Below, piece by piece: positions 21,148 through 33,182 of a stretch of DNA of 64,000 nt. A model generated the notes under the pieces. The model saw only the letters and a list, made by a program, of their open reading frames with translations, was not told the origin of the DNA and made no database searches. Numbering within the stretch: the first letter of the stretch is position 1; each line of letters begins with the position of its first letter. The stretch covers positions 29,033,848-29,097,847 of the forward strand of contig NC_079512.1 of NCBI RefSeq assembly GCF_000801105.2, given 5' to 3'. Made by a program: the position numbers and the translations under genes. Source of the stretch: Raphanus sativus. Lineage: Eukaryota > Streptophyta > Magnoliopsida > Brassicales > Brassicaceae.

Positions 21148-22310
21148 GTAAATCTCCTGTATAGTTCACTTTTCAATATATCAAATCTCTGAGAAAATCA
21201 ACGAAACTGAAACAACCTGAGATCAATAAGGGGCTTCTGGGCTGTAGGTGAAGGTTCCGGGAACTTGTTTGTAGTGTTTGGGATTATATTAAATTAATCA
21301 AATGGCTTATTAGTTGGCGTTACTTTGTAAGGACTCGGGACCCTACACGGCTTCACCGCATTATGAGACCCATATGACATTTAAACATTTCATATAAAAC
21401 TGTTTCCAGTTAGAGATTGTTTTTGTTCTCTACAACATTTTCTTAGTATTATTGTGTTGTATATTGATTAATGTTTGTGTTAAAAAAACTTTTGATTAAT
21501 GTATCTGACTTTAATATTATATACATACTAGTAATTTCAAGAACTTTGTGTTTGGTAGATCCACTTGTTGTCATGAACTTTTGTACGTTTAGAGTCTACT
21601 ACAGGGAGAGTCTATTGGGAATAAGCAAAATCTTCAACAATATGATGGTGTAAAGTAAAACTGAAGAGTAGGGAAAAAGGAACAAAAGAAAAGACTGTGA
21701 TTTTTTTTTCTGAAAGAAGAAGAAAAGAAAAGACTATGTTGGAAGCACTTTTTGCATCTTTAATCATTCAACAAAGGTGGAGTAGTGTAGTTTCACATAT
21801 CTAACACGTCAACTTCATGGAGCCAAGCTTCTAGATGATCTTCCTAATTTTGTCTTGAGCTCAGACTGGTTAGAGTATGGTAGAATGGTTGAAGTGTCAA
21901 GAGTGCTTTGTTCCTTTGTCTTAAGCTCATACCGGAAATGTCTTATACTGATCAAAGTGTCAATGATGCTCTGTTTCACCTTGGCCAACTCATTGTATGA
22001 CGGAGTAAGGTTGAGAGCCTCCGAGCTTTATCAATGCTGCAAGCTTTGAACTCTATCTTTCTTGTACGCCACTTTTAGTATCACACATACAATACTGAAC
22101 TACATAGCTGGTTCTAATGTGCATATTTACTAGTCCATCCTTTTCTTCTAGGGCGTGGAAAATAATCATTAACATTCAAAGATCAAGGTTCATTAATTAT
22201 TTGCACAACTAAAGAGTAGTTACCAAAAGGTAAAGTCATAAACTAAAAGACTCAAGTTATAACACGTAGAAATTCCCTAAAAACAACATCACATGAGGAA
22301 ACAAAGCAGA
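21148..22310. other. Intergenic region with a possible decayed exon
   Basis: The promoter side of the 299-aa gene lies at about 21150-21300. A minus-strand open stretch (21815-22036) is listed separately. The remainder is AT-rich with no recognised gene. Confidence 0.4.
21815..22036 (-). pseudogene. Possible orphan exon or gene remnant (function unknown)
   Basis: On the minus strand a frame without an ATG runs from about 22036 to TGA at 21817-21815. It reads LNLTPSYNELAKVKQSII and continues in a helical, charged stretch to SRSLAP. Splice-acceptor-like AGs (TTGCAG near 22040) precede it. It sits downstream of the subunit-7 gene on the same strand. I cannot assign it. It may be the last exon of a lost gene or chance coding potential. 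Confidence 0.25.
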
Positions 22311-22847
22311 TCACTCTTCAGAGATTGGTCCAAGATAGTCTCCTTCAAGGCTAGCCAACGCCTGAAACTCTTTCTCCACCTCCATCCACCTCGCACCGAT
22401 CACCACAAATCTAACCCTAGTCTCAACCTGAATCCTCGACATCTTCTCATCCATGAAGATCGGGTTCTCTCCCGGGATGTACTTGTAATCGGGCATCTTC
22501 AGACAGTGGATGTAAACGTTCTCAACCGGACCACACTTCAAGAAGACACCCTGCTTCAGCACCCTGTGCACCACACCCTCGAGTATCTCTCCTTGGGAGA
22601 TCTTGAAAGTTATCCCGGTGAAAACAACCGGGAACATCACTTCACCGGTGTGCTCCCTGATTTTCCCCTGCCCGATCTTGTTCAAAGATGTGACTCCCAG
22701 GTAGTAGCCGAGCTCCTTGGTTGCTTTCTTTGCAGTAAACGCGTCCAGCAACTGTGTCATAATAGACCTCTTGAGCATCAGACCTTTCTCACCCATGTTT
22801 GCAGCTGGAATCATCACGTTCCATGGTAGCTCCACTTTCAGAAACAT
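22311..22847 (-). CDS. RNA polymerase IV/V subunit 7 (Rpb7-like), 178 aa
   Basis: Intronless coding sequence. The N-terminal Rpb7 domain starts MFLKVELPWNVMIPAANM and contains the family KIGQGKIREHTGEVMFPVVF motif; the C-terminal half is an S1/OB-type RNA-binding domain (EILEGVVHRVLKQGVFLKCG). The sequence resembles the plant-specific Pol IV/V seventh subunit (NRPD7/NRPE7) rather than Pol II NRPB7, whose N-terminus is different. It would pair with subunit 4 as the stalk of the polymerases used in RNA-directed DNA methylation. Which Arabidopsis paralogue it matches (At3g22900 or At4g14660) cannot be settled by eye, so no symbol is given. The absence of coding introns is normal for this family. 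Its 5' UTR may be spliced (22850-23350). Confidence 0.9.
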   Translation of the reverse strand: MFLKVELPWNVMIPAANMGEKGLMLKRSIMTQLLDAFTAKKATKELGYYLGVTSLNKIGQGKIREHTGEVMFPVVFTGITFKISQGEILEGVVHRVLKQGVFLKCGPVENVYIHCLKMPDYKYIPGENPIFMDEKMSRIQVETRVRFVVIGARWMEVEKEFQALASLEGDYLGPISEE

Positions 22848-23889
22848 GTTTCAACCCTTCAAAACCCAAATTAAAAAATACATTTTTTCTTAGCATTCAG
22901 ATTCATTTAAAGGAGTACACAATATGTTTCTAGGTTCCTATCTGAAAGCAACGTCATAAATTTCAGTAATGTTAGACCAAACACAATGCACTTAAAAGAT
23001 GTCTAAATCATTTACTTTCACAGTACTTTCTGCTCCTCAAGATAAGATCAGAGATAGGATTCCAAAAATATATGCATAAACCCGCAAAGTTTCCGACTTT
23101 CCATGTAAAAATGTGAGCTTTTTCACTTAAAAAAAGGTTTCCGTCTTTCGGACCTTTTAACAAACAGTGAGCAAGCATGTAAGTATCCAAGAGAGAGAGA
23201 GAGAGAGACAGTCATCAAGAGAGAACCCAAATGAAAGCTCTGAACTTTGCATTTTACGATTTTAAGTACCAAAAACACTGTCCACGTAATCTTAGCTAAA
23301 TCACCGTCCAAAACTCTTATACTCAGATCAGCAGAGTAAAGAAGCCATACCTCTCTGGTTTAGATTCCGAATGTAGGTAAAGAGAGGGAGACTTCCTTTG
23401 GAGAATCAATCAACAATGCGAGAGCGAGAGAGGAGATGTAAAGTCATTGACGTCAATGTCCCACACACACTGTTAGAGAAATCAGGTGACCCGTTTCCAT
23501 GTTTTACATATTGATTGATGGGCCCCCATTATTAATTACACCATCCTTGACCCCTTTCCCATATTTTACATGTTTTATTTTAAATATCTTTAATTTAAAT
23601 TTTATAAATATAACCACGTTGACTATATCAAAAAAAAGTTACAAAAAAGTTTAGTTAAAACCAGCTTATCTACAACGGAAATTTTATAGCTGTTTGGAAC
23701 TATAATCCAGCCAATCTTCCACCATATTTGCTTATTTTGCTCATAAAGTTTTTTCTTTTGCTGAAATGCTTAGGGAGCTATTAGATTCATTATTTAAATC
23801 TTAATACCACCATAATATTTTCTTTTTTATAGAAAGGAAAAAGATACACTGATTACTCCTTTTTCTTATTGAAAAATCCAGTACTTGCA
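22848..23889. other. Leader and promoter of subunit 7; 3' flank of amylase
   Basis: Upstream of the subunit-7 ATG lie a GA-repeat (about 23192-23208) and a region that could hold a leader intron. The stretch 23500-23889 is AT-rich and carries no recognisable gene. Confidence 0.4.
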
Positions 23890-26196
23890 TCATTTCTTCT
23901 CCCATACAGCACAATCAAGACCTGAATAAGCTAAAGCATAATTTGCAGGAACGAGAGTTCCTAAATCCATTTTTGGCCCAATCTTCATGATAACCTTTTC
24001 ATCAATCATAGCCACGTAGAGCTCCGCCTCGGCCGCTTTGATCATAACAGAGCTTGTACTACCAATACCATTTCTATTCCTGATCGCCACCAACTTCGAG
24101 ATACTATCTTTTAGACCCCATTCTATGTAATGACTATAAAACTGCAACAATAAACATCACGTCATGCATACTGGACAACTACACTAAAAACTGCAGTACA
24201 TACCCAAACAGATTTGGAATCTGAAATGAAACGCCTTGCAAAAACTAAAATGAAGCTAACAAATGTGTTTATTATCTTACCAAAACTTGATTTTGTGTAA
24301 CCAAACAAAACCAAAAAACAAGTTGTTCCTTTATCTAAAACCGAACCAATTTACTAAACCCGTAACAGACGAAACAAAACCAAACCAAACCAATTTTGTA
24401 TCAAACTGAAAGCGAAGTAATGTAATTTTCAATAGAACTAGTAAACCGAAAGCTAAACAAAAACAAAACCGGAAACTAACAAACCAAACCAAACCAAGCA
24501 AGAAGACGTTTCTACAAAAGTAGACAAGAAATAACCAGTTGTAGTGAAAATCTACTTACGATGCAAGGAGTGCCAGGGTGAGTAAGAATATAAACGTATC
24601 CAAGCAAGACTTTATCCGAAGGAAAAGCCCACGAGTTTGGTCTGATAGTGTCATGGTTATCCACGAACGTCACTGCGTTTCCGGGCATGATTCCGATAAG
24701 ACCAGGTGGCTTTCCCTGGGAGTCTTTTAGTCTCCAAAGCTCACCTCCTACTGCAGACTGTAAGATCCCTTTGGTCGTGAAATCAAAAGCTGTCAGTACA
24801 CCACCACCACCTTCCTCGATCCAGTGTTTAAGACCCGACCGATGCTCCTCTTGATCATACTCCAGTTTACCATCTCCTCCGTACTTCATATCGTCCCATT
24901 TCTCACCAACCGCAAAATCGGGTGAAGTATTCTGCAGTTAACAAGATTTGGTGATAATTAATGCAGTGGAAACACCGATAGTACTACTAACACAATACGA
25001 TATTTCAAAACTATACAACTCTTAACTTTTATCTACCAACAAAAACTTAAGCAGCTAAATCTGATTGGTAGGTGTTTTGTTTTTGTTTTAATGAAATTTG
25101 TATACTCTTTTCCACGTTAAAGTAATCTCTATTTATTCACAGAAAACAAACTTCAAAATTTAATCTTAATCTTTATAAAATACTAGGCTAAGAGAAACTT
25201 AATCCATTAGTCTAAATCTTTGCTTTTTTTTTCTAACGTAAATACTAGGATAGTTATGATTGTTGGTTCGGTTTGATATCTCCTAATTCGGTTCGGTTTA
25301 GTTATTTTGTTGCCAAGCCAATACTCAAAACATAGTATTGTATCGAAAATCTCTAAACATCTAGAAGAATAACAGAACAGAGAAATGTGAAGGCTGACCT
25401 GAACGTATGATTTGGTGACGGAAGCTGCATAGCCTCTAACAAAATCGAATCTCCAACCACTGAACCCGATCTCAGATTTGAGCCAGTTCATCCATTCCGA
25501 CAGCTCTTTCTGAACCCTGGGGTTAAGGTGGTCGATGTCCGGGGCCGGCTTATAATCTTCCCCGGTGTCAGGGTTTCCGGTACCGGCGTAGTTAGTATCG
25601 CCGCGACAGATGTGGGAAGGATCCCAATCTAAACGATCATCGGAAGTCCCGCCTTCGAAGAAACAGTAGCCACAGCGATCGTCTTTCCTCGCAGCCGTTC
25701 TGTGGTTGATCACGATATCAGCCACAGATTTGATCCCTTTCTGTTTCAGCGCTGCGATCAAAGACTTCAGTTCCGTCTCCGAACCGTACGTGGAGCTGTT
25801 TAGATCGTATAGCTTTCCAGGTAAGTACCCTGATGAGAGAATGATTTTAAAGGTTTGTCAGAAAGAAAAGATTTGGTGAAAGTTCAAGAAACGGTGTAGA
25901 CCTTCAGGAGAAACGGATTGAGAAGGAGGTGGAAGCCAGATATGAGTGATTCCAGAGCTGCTGAGGTCGTCGATGGAGTTGTGGAGAGAGTTGTAGAATC
26001 CTCCTTCTTTCATCCATGATTCCCACTTGAAACCCTGTTCAAAAAAACACCAAACTCGAAATCTCAATCAGTGAGTGTGCATGTTATACTATGTGATGTA
26101 TATGATGCTCGCCTGAAACAACAAGGTGGAAACCGTGAAGGTTGGGAGGAAGACGAGGAGGAAAGAGAAGAGTAGTTTTGCATTCAGACAAGTCAT
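23890..26196 (-). CDS. AMY1: Secreted alpha-amylase (GH13, AMY1-like), 423 aa
   Basis: Five exons on the minus strand: 26196-26113, 26034-25902, 25829-25399, 24931-24560 and 24141-23890. The joined frame gives 423 aa, the length I recall for Arabidopsis AMY1. Residues 1-28 form a hydrophobic signal peptide ([13 protein letters not shown]), indicating secretion. GH13 motifs: DIVINHRTA; catalytic nucleophile D201 in [11 protein letters not shown]; general acid E226 in VGEKW; DNHD with D310. It should hydrolyse internal alpha-1,4 bonds of starch. The first intron starts GC instead of GT (CAG|GCGAGC); the reading frame and homology both require it. The fourth intron is rich in AAACCAAA-type runs. 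AMY1 in Arabidopsis is at another locus (At4g25000, from memory), so this copy may have moved here. Confidence 0.9.
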
Positions 26197-27977
26197 GTTG
26201 TTGTTCTGTTGTGAATTGTCTGGTTTTCATCCATTGGTGTTTTTATTGACACTTAGAAAAAGCCGTTACCGTAACCTTTTTCATTAAGGCAACTTATGCG
26301 TTCTCATTGATCATTGTATTCTAATTGGTTAACTTTTATTAAATCTATTTAACTTTATGAGAAAATCTAGTGAACTAGTCTCATCTTCCCTTTGACAAGA
26401 GAGAAATCTCTCTCTAGAAAGAAAAGAGAGAGAAAGTTCTGCGCATGTGTTTTCCAAACATTATGTATTTGACACTGTTATTGGATAAATACTTGTTTGA
26501 TGTGATATAAAATCTACTATATGAAAGAAAAGAATGGTAACTTTTTGTAGCTAAGTGCTCCTTAGTCCTGAAAAAATGGAGAAAAAAATGACACATGCAT
26601 TTATTTATTTTAGATCTCTTAAAATATAAACTATATTTTTGCTTTCTAGCATATTCTTTTCTTTATATTGTAAGTTTTCCACTTTAACATTTCTACTTTG
26701 GTTTAGTCAAAAAAATCTACTTTGATTTTTAGTAAAACTATTTTAAATGTATTTTGCTATTTTCAGAGAAATAAAGAAATTCAAAGTAAAATTTACTCCA
26801 AGATATGACATTCTTTTGAGGTATTATTTTTTATTTAAAACTATATAGAAGTGAGTAAGATTATTTTTTTTAAGAAAATACTGTAAAATGGGTTGTAAAT
26901 GCCCAAAATTCTATGTCTCTGGTGCGATCAGGCTGGCGAGCCTTGTTCATTTGAAAAAAAAAAGAATTCTCATACTCGCAAGTTAAAAATTTAGAAAAAA
27001 TAGAAAATAACTCTTCGAGTGGTTTTCGAATTTTCTGAATCTAACTTCGTCCATGTCGATGATTTTGCATTTCATCTTTATGTTTGGTATCACCTAGGAG
27101 TCTTCGTAGTAGGAAAACAAAATACGAAAATCAAATTAATTTGAGAATGGCAAGCTTTCTCACATGAATCATTTTGAATTTTTGGCAACTTTAAGCAATA
27201 ACTCTTTAGAGTTTCATTTTGGTTTTGACCTTACTATAACTATTATTTTTTTGTATTGTTATGTTAAGCATTCTTAAAACAAATAAATGCCACATGTCAT
27301 TCTCTCCACAACTAACATGGCACTTATCTGAAGAGAGTTCATCATTTTTTACATTGTAGATTATGGCATTTATGAACAACCACATCTTAAGAATTAGTCA
27401 ATGTCAATGCTTGACTAATTAGTAATGGACTGAAGCAATCGTTTTCTATTTACATTAGTTGAAGAAAACAGATAAATTTTTACTTCTTGTTTTTTTGTAC
27501 GATTTAGGAACCTGAAATCTGCAGTGCTTTGTCTTTCAAAACAAAAGTCAAGAACCACAATTGTGTTGGTTCACACACTACAAGGCTTGTAAGTCTTATC
27601 AAAATATATTTACCGACGAAGATGATAGCATTCCTAAATAATTTAGGGACAGACAATTTATATGACACATTAACATTCGAAATTTAAAAGTATATCATAA
27701 AATTATAAAATAGGTCCAAGTTTTTTATAGAGAGGGACACATTACATTCATCATCCCCATTTTACACAACATAGTTGTAACATAATCCCAGAAGAATAAC
27801 AAGTCCAAAAAGTGCCAGTTCTTGCACATTTCAAAAATTTCAACACCGTTTTTTCATACAAGTTTTTCCCAAACCTTCGAATAAGATAGTTCGATCATAA
27901 TGTTGATCTTTAAGAAACTACCACGTCATTAATTTACAACAAAGTAAAACAAAACAGAGAAATGGGTTTAGTCTGTC
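26197..27977. other. Intergenic between amylase promoter and ATP sulfurylase 3' end
   Basis: AT-rich, with only short uninformative frames. It contains the presumed amylase promoter next to 26197 and the sulfurylase 3' UTR up to 27977. Confidence 0.45.
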
Positions 27978-29969
27978 TTAAACGGGAACCTTTTCCGGAA
28001 GTCTGGTATTTCCGGTAAGACTCAAACTGTCGTAGTAATCAACAAGCACTTTCCAGCCTCCAGGGCACATAAACCCATCTGGTGGGCTTTCTTTGTTCTT
28101 TGCTAGTCCTCTCATCTATAAAACCAAACCAAATTCAAGCTTTAATCAGAAACAGAACACTCTGTACTTTATTATATCATGTCTCAATTAGTCTAAAAAG
28201 TTTGTAGTTACCCTAGTGCCAGAGATGAACAAGAAGTCTTGAGCCCTCGATGGATCAAAGAAGGCCATCTTTCCTTGCGTCTTATCATACGCAGCAACCT
28301 GAAACCAGAAAACATCAGGACTCAAAAAACCCTAAATCTTTGAAGGAGATACAGAGGTTTGAGTATGCAGATTTGTTTTACCCTGAAAGGAAGAATGTTG
28401 AGCCGTTCGAGTCCAGGAGCCATGCTCAGTACTTTCTTCCCGTGATCAGCATCATACAGATCACGTTTCTCCACAGGGTGACCCATTCCGGCTGGATCTC
28501 TCCCCACAATGTAGAAGTTAGCACCAGCATTGATCCTAGCCTTTGCGTGCCACTGCACTTCAGTAGGACCAGCGTAAAGCATCGGAGACGGAAATATGGA
28601 AACCACAGTCGTCTCCGGATCAAGAACACCGTCCTCAAGCACCTTCTCATGCTGTTTCATTCGCCAGCTCAGAGGGACATCATCCGCCTTCGTGAACCCT
28701 CCGAGCGGATGAAGCAAAAGGATCGGGTTTTTGTAACCCATCTCGAGCAGTCTCCGGCGTGTGTCGGTCATGAGGAGGGCGTGTCCGTTGTGAACAGGGT
28801 TCCTGAGCTGGAACGCGAAGACGGCGTCGGCGCCACGCTTCTCAAGCTCTTTACGGAGCTCGAACGGCGAAAGCCTGAAACGGTCAAGCCCGTCGTTGTA
28901 CTTGACGGGTTCGAGGACTTCTAGGTCACCACCGATGAGCCAGTTTCCAGCATTGGTTATCGCCTCTTCTGCGTAAGGCAAGCCCGGTGCGGTCGTGCCC
29001 CAGGTTCTAGCTATTCTTTCCTCTTTCGGATGTTTGTATATCTCAATGCTGAGGAAACCAAACCAAACAAGCACATATTTGTTAAAAAACTTAACCGAAC
29101 TAAACCATCTTAAATTACATGTACAACATAACCATACTAAACCGGCTAATAATAAACTAAGTAATACTAAGATTGATTCCCAAAATGTCTCAAGCAACAA
29201 AGGAACTATAGACAAAAACTAACTACAAACATATACTTATCAAAAAAAAAAACTACAAAATCTAAGATTTGATTAATCATATACCAACATTTGGAACCTA
29301 TTCACTTGATTTTTTCTTTTTCTAATTGAGGGAAGCCAACTGACCCCATATTAGTATGAAAATTTTGGGCCATAGCCCATAATCCTCCAGGCCCAGGCCC
29401 GAAACCACAGCAGAGATCAAAGATTAACAGAGAGGATGATGAACTTACTCGCTGAGAATAGCGATGGGATTATCATCGGCATCAACAAGCGCGACGCTTT
29501 TCGACCCTCCGACCAGAGCTTTCTGCTCGTCGTCGATAGCGAGGACGATAGGCACGGACATATTGACGACGGATCCGTCGTCGAGACGAAGCGAATTGAA
29601 ATGAAGAGTTTGAAGGAACTCGGATTCCCTCATAAACCCGCGGAGCGGACTCGCCCAGCCTTCGCTCAGCACGTGCGTCCACTGCAGATCGACCTCCGTC
29701 AGTTTCACCCTCGGCAAATCCGCCGCCTCGTGCTTCTTCTCCCTTCGCCGCGGCTCCGGGACCACGAGCTCCACCAGCTTCCCGCCGTCTGGCTGGATCA
29801 GCGCGGATCGTACGCGGAGAGTGGTGGTGGCTCTTCTTCTTGGGAGGGTGCGAGATCTCGGGAATGAAACGGTGGCTGCGATTAGGGAATCGGGTTTGGC
29901 GAGGGGGTGAGAGAGGAAAGGAGGAGTTGTTGTTGTTTTAGGGAAGGCGGTGGTAGACATGGAAGCCAT
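27978..29969 (-). CDS. APS3: Plastidial ATP sulfurylase, 470 aa
   Basis: Four exons: 29969-29449, 29048-28382, 28298-28212 and 28115-27978; open frame of 470 aa. The enzyme makes adenosine 5'-phosphosulfate from sulfate and ATP, the first step of sulfate assimilation. The N-terminal ~50 residues are Ser/Thr/Arg-rich, like a chloroplast transit peptide. The core has PUA-like and catalytic domains: nucleotide-binding [10 protein letters not shown] at 254-263, [13 protein letters not shown] near 287-299 and GRDPAG at 356-361. The C-terminus ends LPEKVPV. It matches APS3 (At4g14680) better than APS1 as I remember them, so the symbol is tentative. Exon 1 contains a miR395 site (listed separately). 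The start is MASMSTTAF, the conserved family start; a more upstream in-frame ATG at 29984 is less likely. Confidence 0.95.
29601..29621 (-). promoter_or_regulatory. miR395 target site in ATP sulfurylase mRNA
   Basis: On the minus strand the coding sequence for SEFLQTLHF includes GAGTTCCTTCAAACTCTTCA. This matches the known miR395-complementary region of Arabidopsis APS1/APS3/APS4 with a few mismatches. It implies repression when sulfate is scarce. Confidence 0.75.
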
Positions 29970-32635
29970 TTGAAGGAGAATCAAAATGTGAATTTGCTTT
30001 TTTGCTTCAAGCTTTTCTCTAATGGACGGAGAGAGAAGATTGTTGATTCTGTTTTGAAGTGGAAGTAGAAGTGCGAGTATTGAGTCTTTTTAAAGACCAA
30101 TCTGAATAGTTTAAGGACTCTTTTGCAAAGTTTGTCCCAAAAGGTACTCTTTTGCGAATGTACCTGGACACTTGTTTTTTTGTCTTAAATATTCAATAAT
30201 TAACTTCAGGTTTTTATCAACTACTTCCAAAAAAATATGATAGCCATGAGTATTTATCTGTCAGTTATTGTTTGGTTAGAGTTTTCTAATAAAATTTGAT
30301 ATTATAAATATGTAGTTTTTTAATAAAAAATTAAAATATTTGTAAGACTGAATATGTTTTTATTAATTCGGATAACAAAAAAAAATTAACGACCTATTAA
30401 TTCAGTTTTTGAATAATTAAAATATATATTATTTAAGTAATATTTCATTTAGTTTAAATATAGGGAAAATATTTTGGATAATTTAAATAAGAATTTCAGA
30501 TAACTTTAAATAGTTCAGATGTTTTAATTTAAAACTAATTAAATTTTCAAATTGATGAATATAATTTAAAAAATTATTAATTTAAACTAATAAAATAAAT
30601 ATATTTTTAATGTACATTATGTTTTAATATCTTAAATATTATTAGAAAATTATTATTATTTTTTGAACTTGAAATTTTCTGATCTCTTGTTTAAATTCAG
30701 TACTAGGTAATTTTGGTCCGCTATGGTATTTTGATTCCAACTAATTTGTCCGGTATTCATATAAGCCATACAAATTTTTATTTGGCAAGATCACACAATT
30801 TTTTTAAAAAAATAATAAAGAGTTTTTTAAACATTAAAAAAAGAGTTAGGACCCCAATGGTATGTATTAATCGAATTTTATCCAAGAATCTGTCGAGGTG
30901 CGAACAACACTATCTGACGACCAACCAGGCAAACTTGAATATTAGAATCACGTGAAGGTCCATGTGAATCTGTGATATCATCACCAATATTCTTATTTCT
31001 CTAGTTAATGTTTCATTTATATAATATGGTATTTCTGCATTTGAAAATGTTGCCGGTTCAAGAAAAGGTGCCTCTATTTGTGTAGTAGAATACTGTATTT
31101 GTTAATCACATTTTTGTCGACTCATTATGGAGAGCTCATCACTTTTGACTTGACCTTGTTGACCTGAGCTACCAGGAAACTACAGGTGCAAACAACATCT
31201 GAATTCTTTGTTTTTCTGTCAACTTTTTTCTTTCTTTTTTGACGGCGAAATCATGTGCCCATCCTTTACAACAAATAATTTAACCAAATAATATATTTAA
31301 TAGACGACAATATGCATTATCTTGTAAAAAGCATGGAGAATGTCGCAGTTGAGTCAGTTTATTGGTGGTTTAAGGAGTTCACGTTCAACATGTGCAAATA
31401 AGAATTCAGAGGGTCGACCTACCCTCATATACACTCATGGGCCGTAAAGAAAATTGAAAAAAAGAGAGAATGTTATGGGCTAATACTGAATTATCGCGAA
31501 TGTTATGGGCTAACGTATGTGGCCTTTAAGCTATAACATTTTGTTTTTAGTCATTTTCAGAGAATTTAGTTTAATATGATAGTTTAAAAATCTATAGTAT
31601 GTTATGGTGAAGCTTTATGTTTGGATTTAGTTTTCAATTTGACAGATTTGAAGGTGGTGGTGTTTCGTTGGTGGTTTGCAGCTGCATCTGTGATAATTTA
31701 GTGTTCTTTAATTGTAGATCTAGTTACCGATATTTTTCATTGAAATCATGGTAATAGTACGCAGAGAGTTAGAAACTGTTCTTGTGAATGGTATCGGTGG
31801 AACTGAATCTTATGACCAATTACACATCGTTCGTAAATTGAAAAGAACAAACTTTGAACTAAGAAAAGAGATCAAAGTAAAAAAAGAAATTTTGACACCG
31901 AGGGGGAGGGTTTTTAACAAGTTTAGGCTTCCATTATTTCTTAACGGATGGGTAGAGAACCAGTTGGGTATCCGTAAGTTATAACCTCCGTTGTTTCAGC
32001 TGGAGTGAGACCCGCGTGGAATGAACAATATTTTGGTCTCATGTCGCATAATGCACAAGAACAAGGCCTTCATATCCTTAAACTCTAAACACTCTAGAAA
32101 TATATGGTCGTATTTTTTTCCGTATTTGATGTTGAAGCAAGCATTAGAAACTATAGCATGTAAATAATCGAAGTTTAAACAAAACTCATGTTCAACAAAA
32201 TGATGGATATCAGGATTAAGAGCGCTAAGAAGTGTCTTATCAGGATCTTCAATTTTATTTCAATGTGTATACAATATGTGCAGTGATTAAGATTTTTGGC
32301 AAAATATTAAACTCTTTGATGGTTGATACTTCAAATATTGTTCAATGTATAAAGATTTGTGTTCTTAATTATTACGGTTCTAAGACAGTGCACGTAGGAG
32401 ATTTGGGCGCGCAGTTGTAGATGGGAAACAGAAAAGACCAAAAGGAGTCATCATGGGTCTGAGTCATCATGGGTCTGCCATAATGAAATTAACTAAGTTC
32501 CAACTCGATACAAAAAATGAATGCGACCTCTCTCGTTCAAAACTACCAGAAACAAAAACATTTTCGACCGTGAAATTTTGTGAGGCTTTTGTTTTCAATA
32601 CTGTAGGATAGATGTTTGTGTGTGTGATGAAGCAT

Positions 32636-32736
32636 GCCACGTCGTCAATTCGATTTCACTTTTCAACTAGACGTGGCTTCTTCCATATCCCCCACTTCAT
32701 TTTCCTCTTCTTTTTCAAATTCTATTTCCTACGTGG
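32636..32736 (+). promoter_or_regulatory. Cluster of three ACGT-core elements upstream of ELIP
   Basis: GCCACGTC at 32636, GACGTGGC at 32670 and TACGTGG at 32730 lie 450-550 bp before the ELIP start. ACGT-core boxes bind bZIP factors such as HY5, and Arabidopsis ELIPs are light-induced through HY5. The sites are visible; the binding is inferred. Confidence 0.5.
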
Positions 32737-32899
32737 TTTTGTTTGTTTAACGTTCAAATTGAAATGCATGTATATTATTTTCACATCTTCTACGATTTCA
32801 TGTATAGAATAACTAAATAAAGATGGAAATAAAATTCTCTCAAGTAGGAACATCGATATTTAGCTCAGAATTCAATGGTTTCAAATTTTCTTCTTTCTC

Positions 32900-32968
32900 A
32901 AATGATTTCATTCCTGTTTCAGAAATGATTTCATTCCTGTTTCAAAAATGATTTCATTCCTATTTTCT
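32900..32968 (+). repeat. Three tandem 23-bp repeats in the ELIP promoter
   Basis: Units begin AAATGATTTCATTCCTGTTT at 32900 and 32923; a third begins at 32946 with one change (CCTATTT). Confidence 0.9.
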
Positions 32969-33028
32969 CCCAACTGTCGTGGCATGATGATATATTATAG
33001 TACAATAAAAAGAAAATAAACATTCCAT

Positions 33029-33060
33029 ATAAATAAATAAATAAATAAATAAATAAATAT
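33029..33060 (+). repeat. (AAAT)n microsatellite
   Basis: About seven AAAT units, roughly 45 bp upstream of the ELIP TATA box. Confidence 0.95.
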
Positions 33061-33100
33061 TTAGAAAATGCTGGACCTATCATTCACCTTCACCCTACTC

Positions 33101-33108
33101 TATAAATT
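33101..33108 (+). promoter_or_regulatory. TATA box of ELIP
   Basis: TATAAATT, 82 nt before the ATG, at a distance suitable for the short leader. Confidence 0.65.
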
Positions 33109-33182
33109 AGATGATCCTGAGTCCATCTCATTCACTACTCCTCTTCCTACTCCGTCTTTCGCTTGTACAAACCTAATCAGAA

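Larger units (their letters stand above)
29970..33182. other. Divergent intergenic region (ATP sulfurylase and ELIP promoters)
   Basis: Promoter and leader of ATP sulfurylase at about 29970-30300; AT-rich unassigned sequence to about 32600; then the ELIP promoter. A 78-codon plus-strand frame at 31748 has no recognised domain. A 16-bp direct repeat (GAGTCATCATGGGTCT) occurs twice at about 32446-32477. Confidence 0.45.

Noticed and set aside
22293..22829. 178-codon plus-strand frame over the polymerase subunit 7 gene
   Set aside because: Exact antisense of a well-supported conserved gene; Pro/His-rich shadow translation.
24240..24500. AAACCAAA-type runs in amylase intron 4 as a separate element
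   Set aside because: Simple low-complexity sequence common in crucifer introns; no ends or target duplication could be defined.
28250..28924. 224-codon plus-strand frame across the ATP sulfurylase gene
   Set aside because: Antisense shadow of conserved sulfurylase exons; the composition follows the codon bias of the real gene and no domain appears.
31748..31984. 78-codon frame MVIVRRELETVLVNG as a gene
   Set aside because: No recognised domain, no convincing promoter or splice context, AT-rich surroundings.
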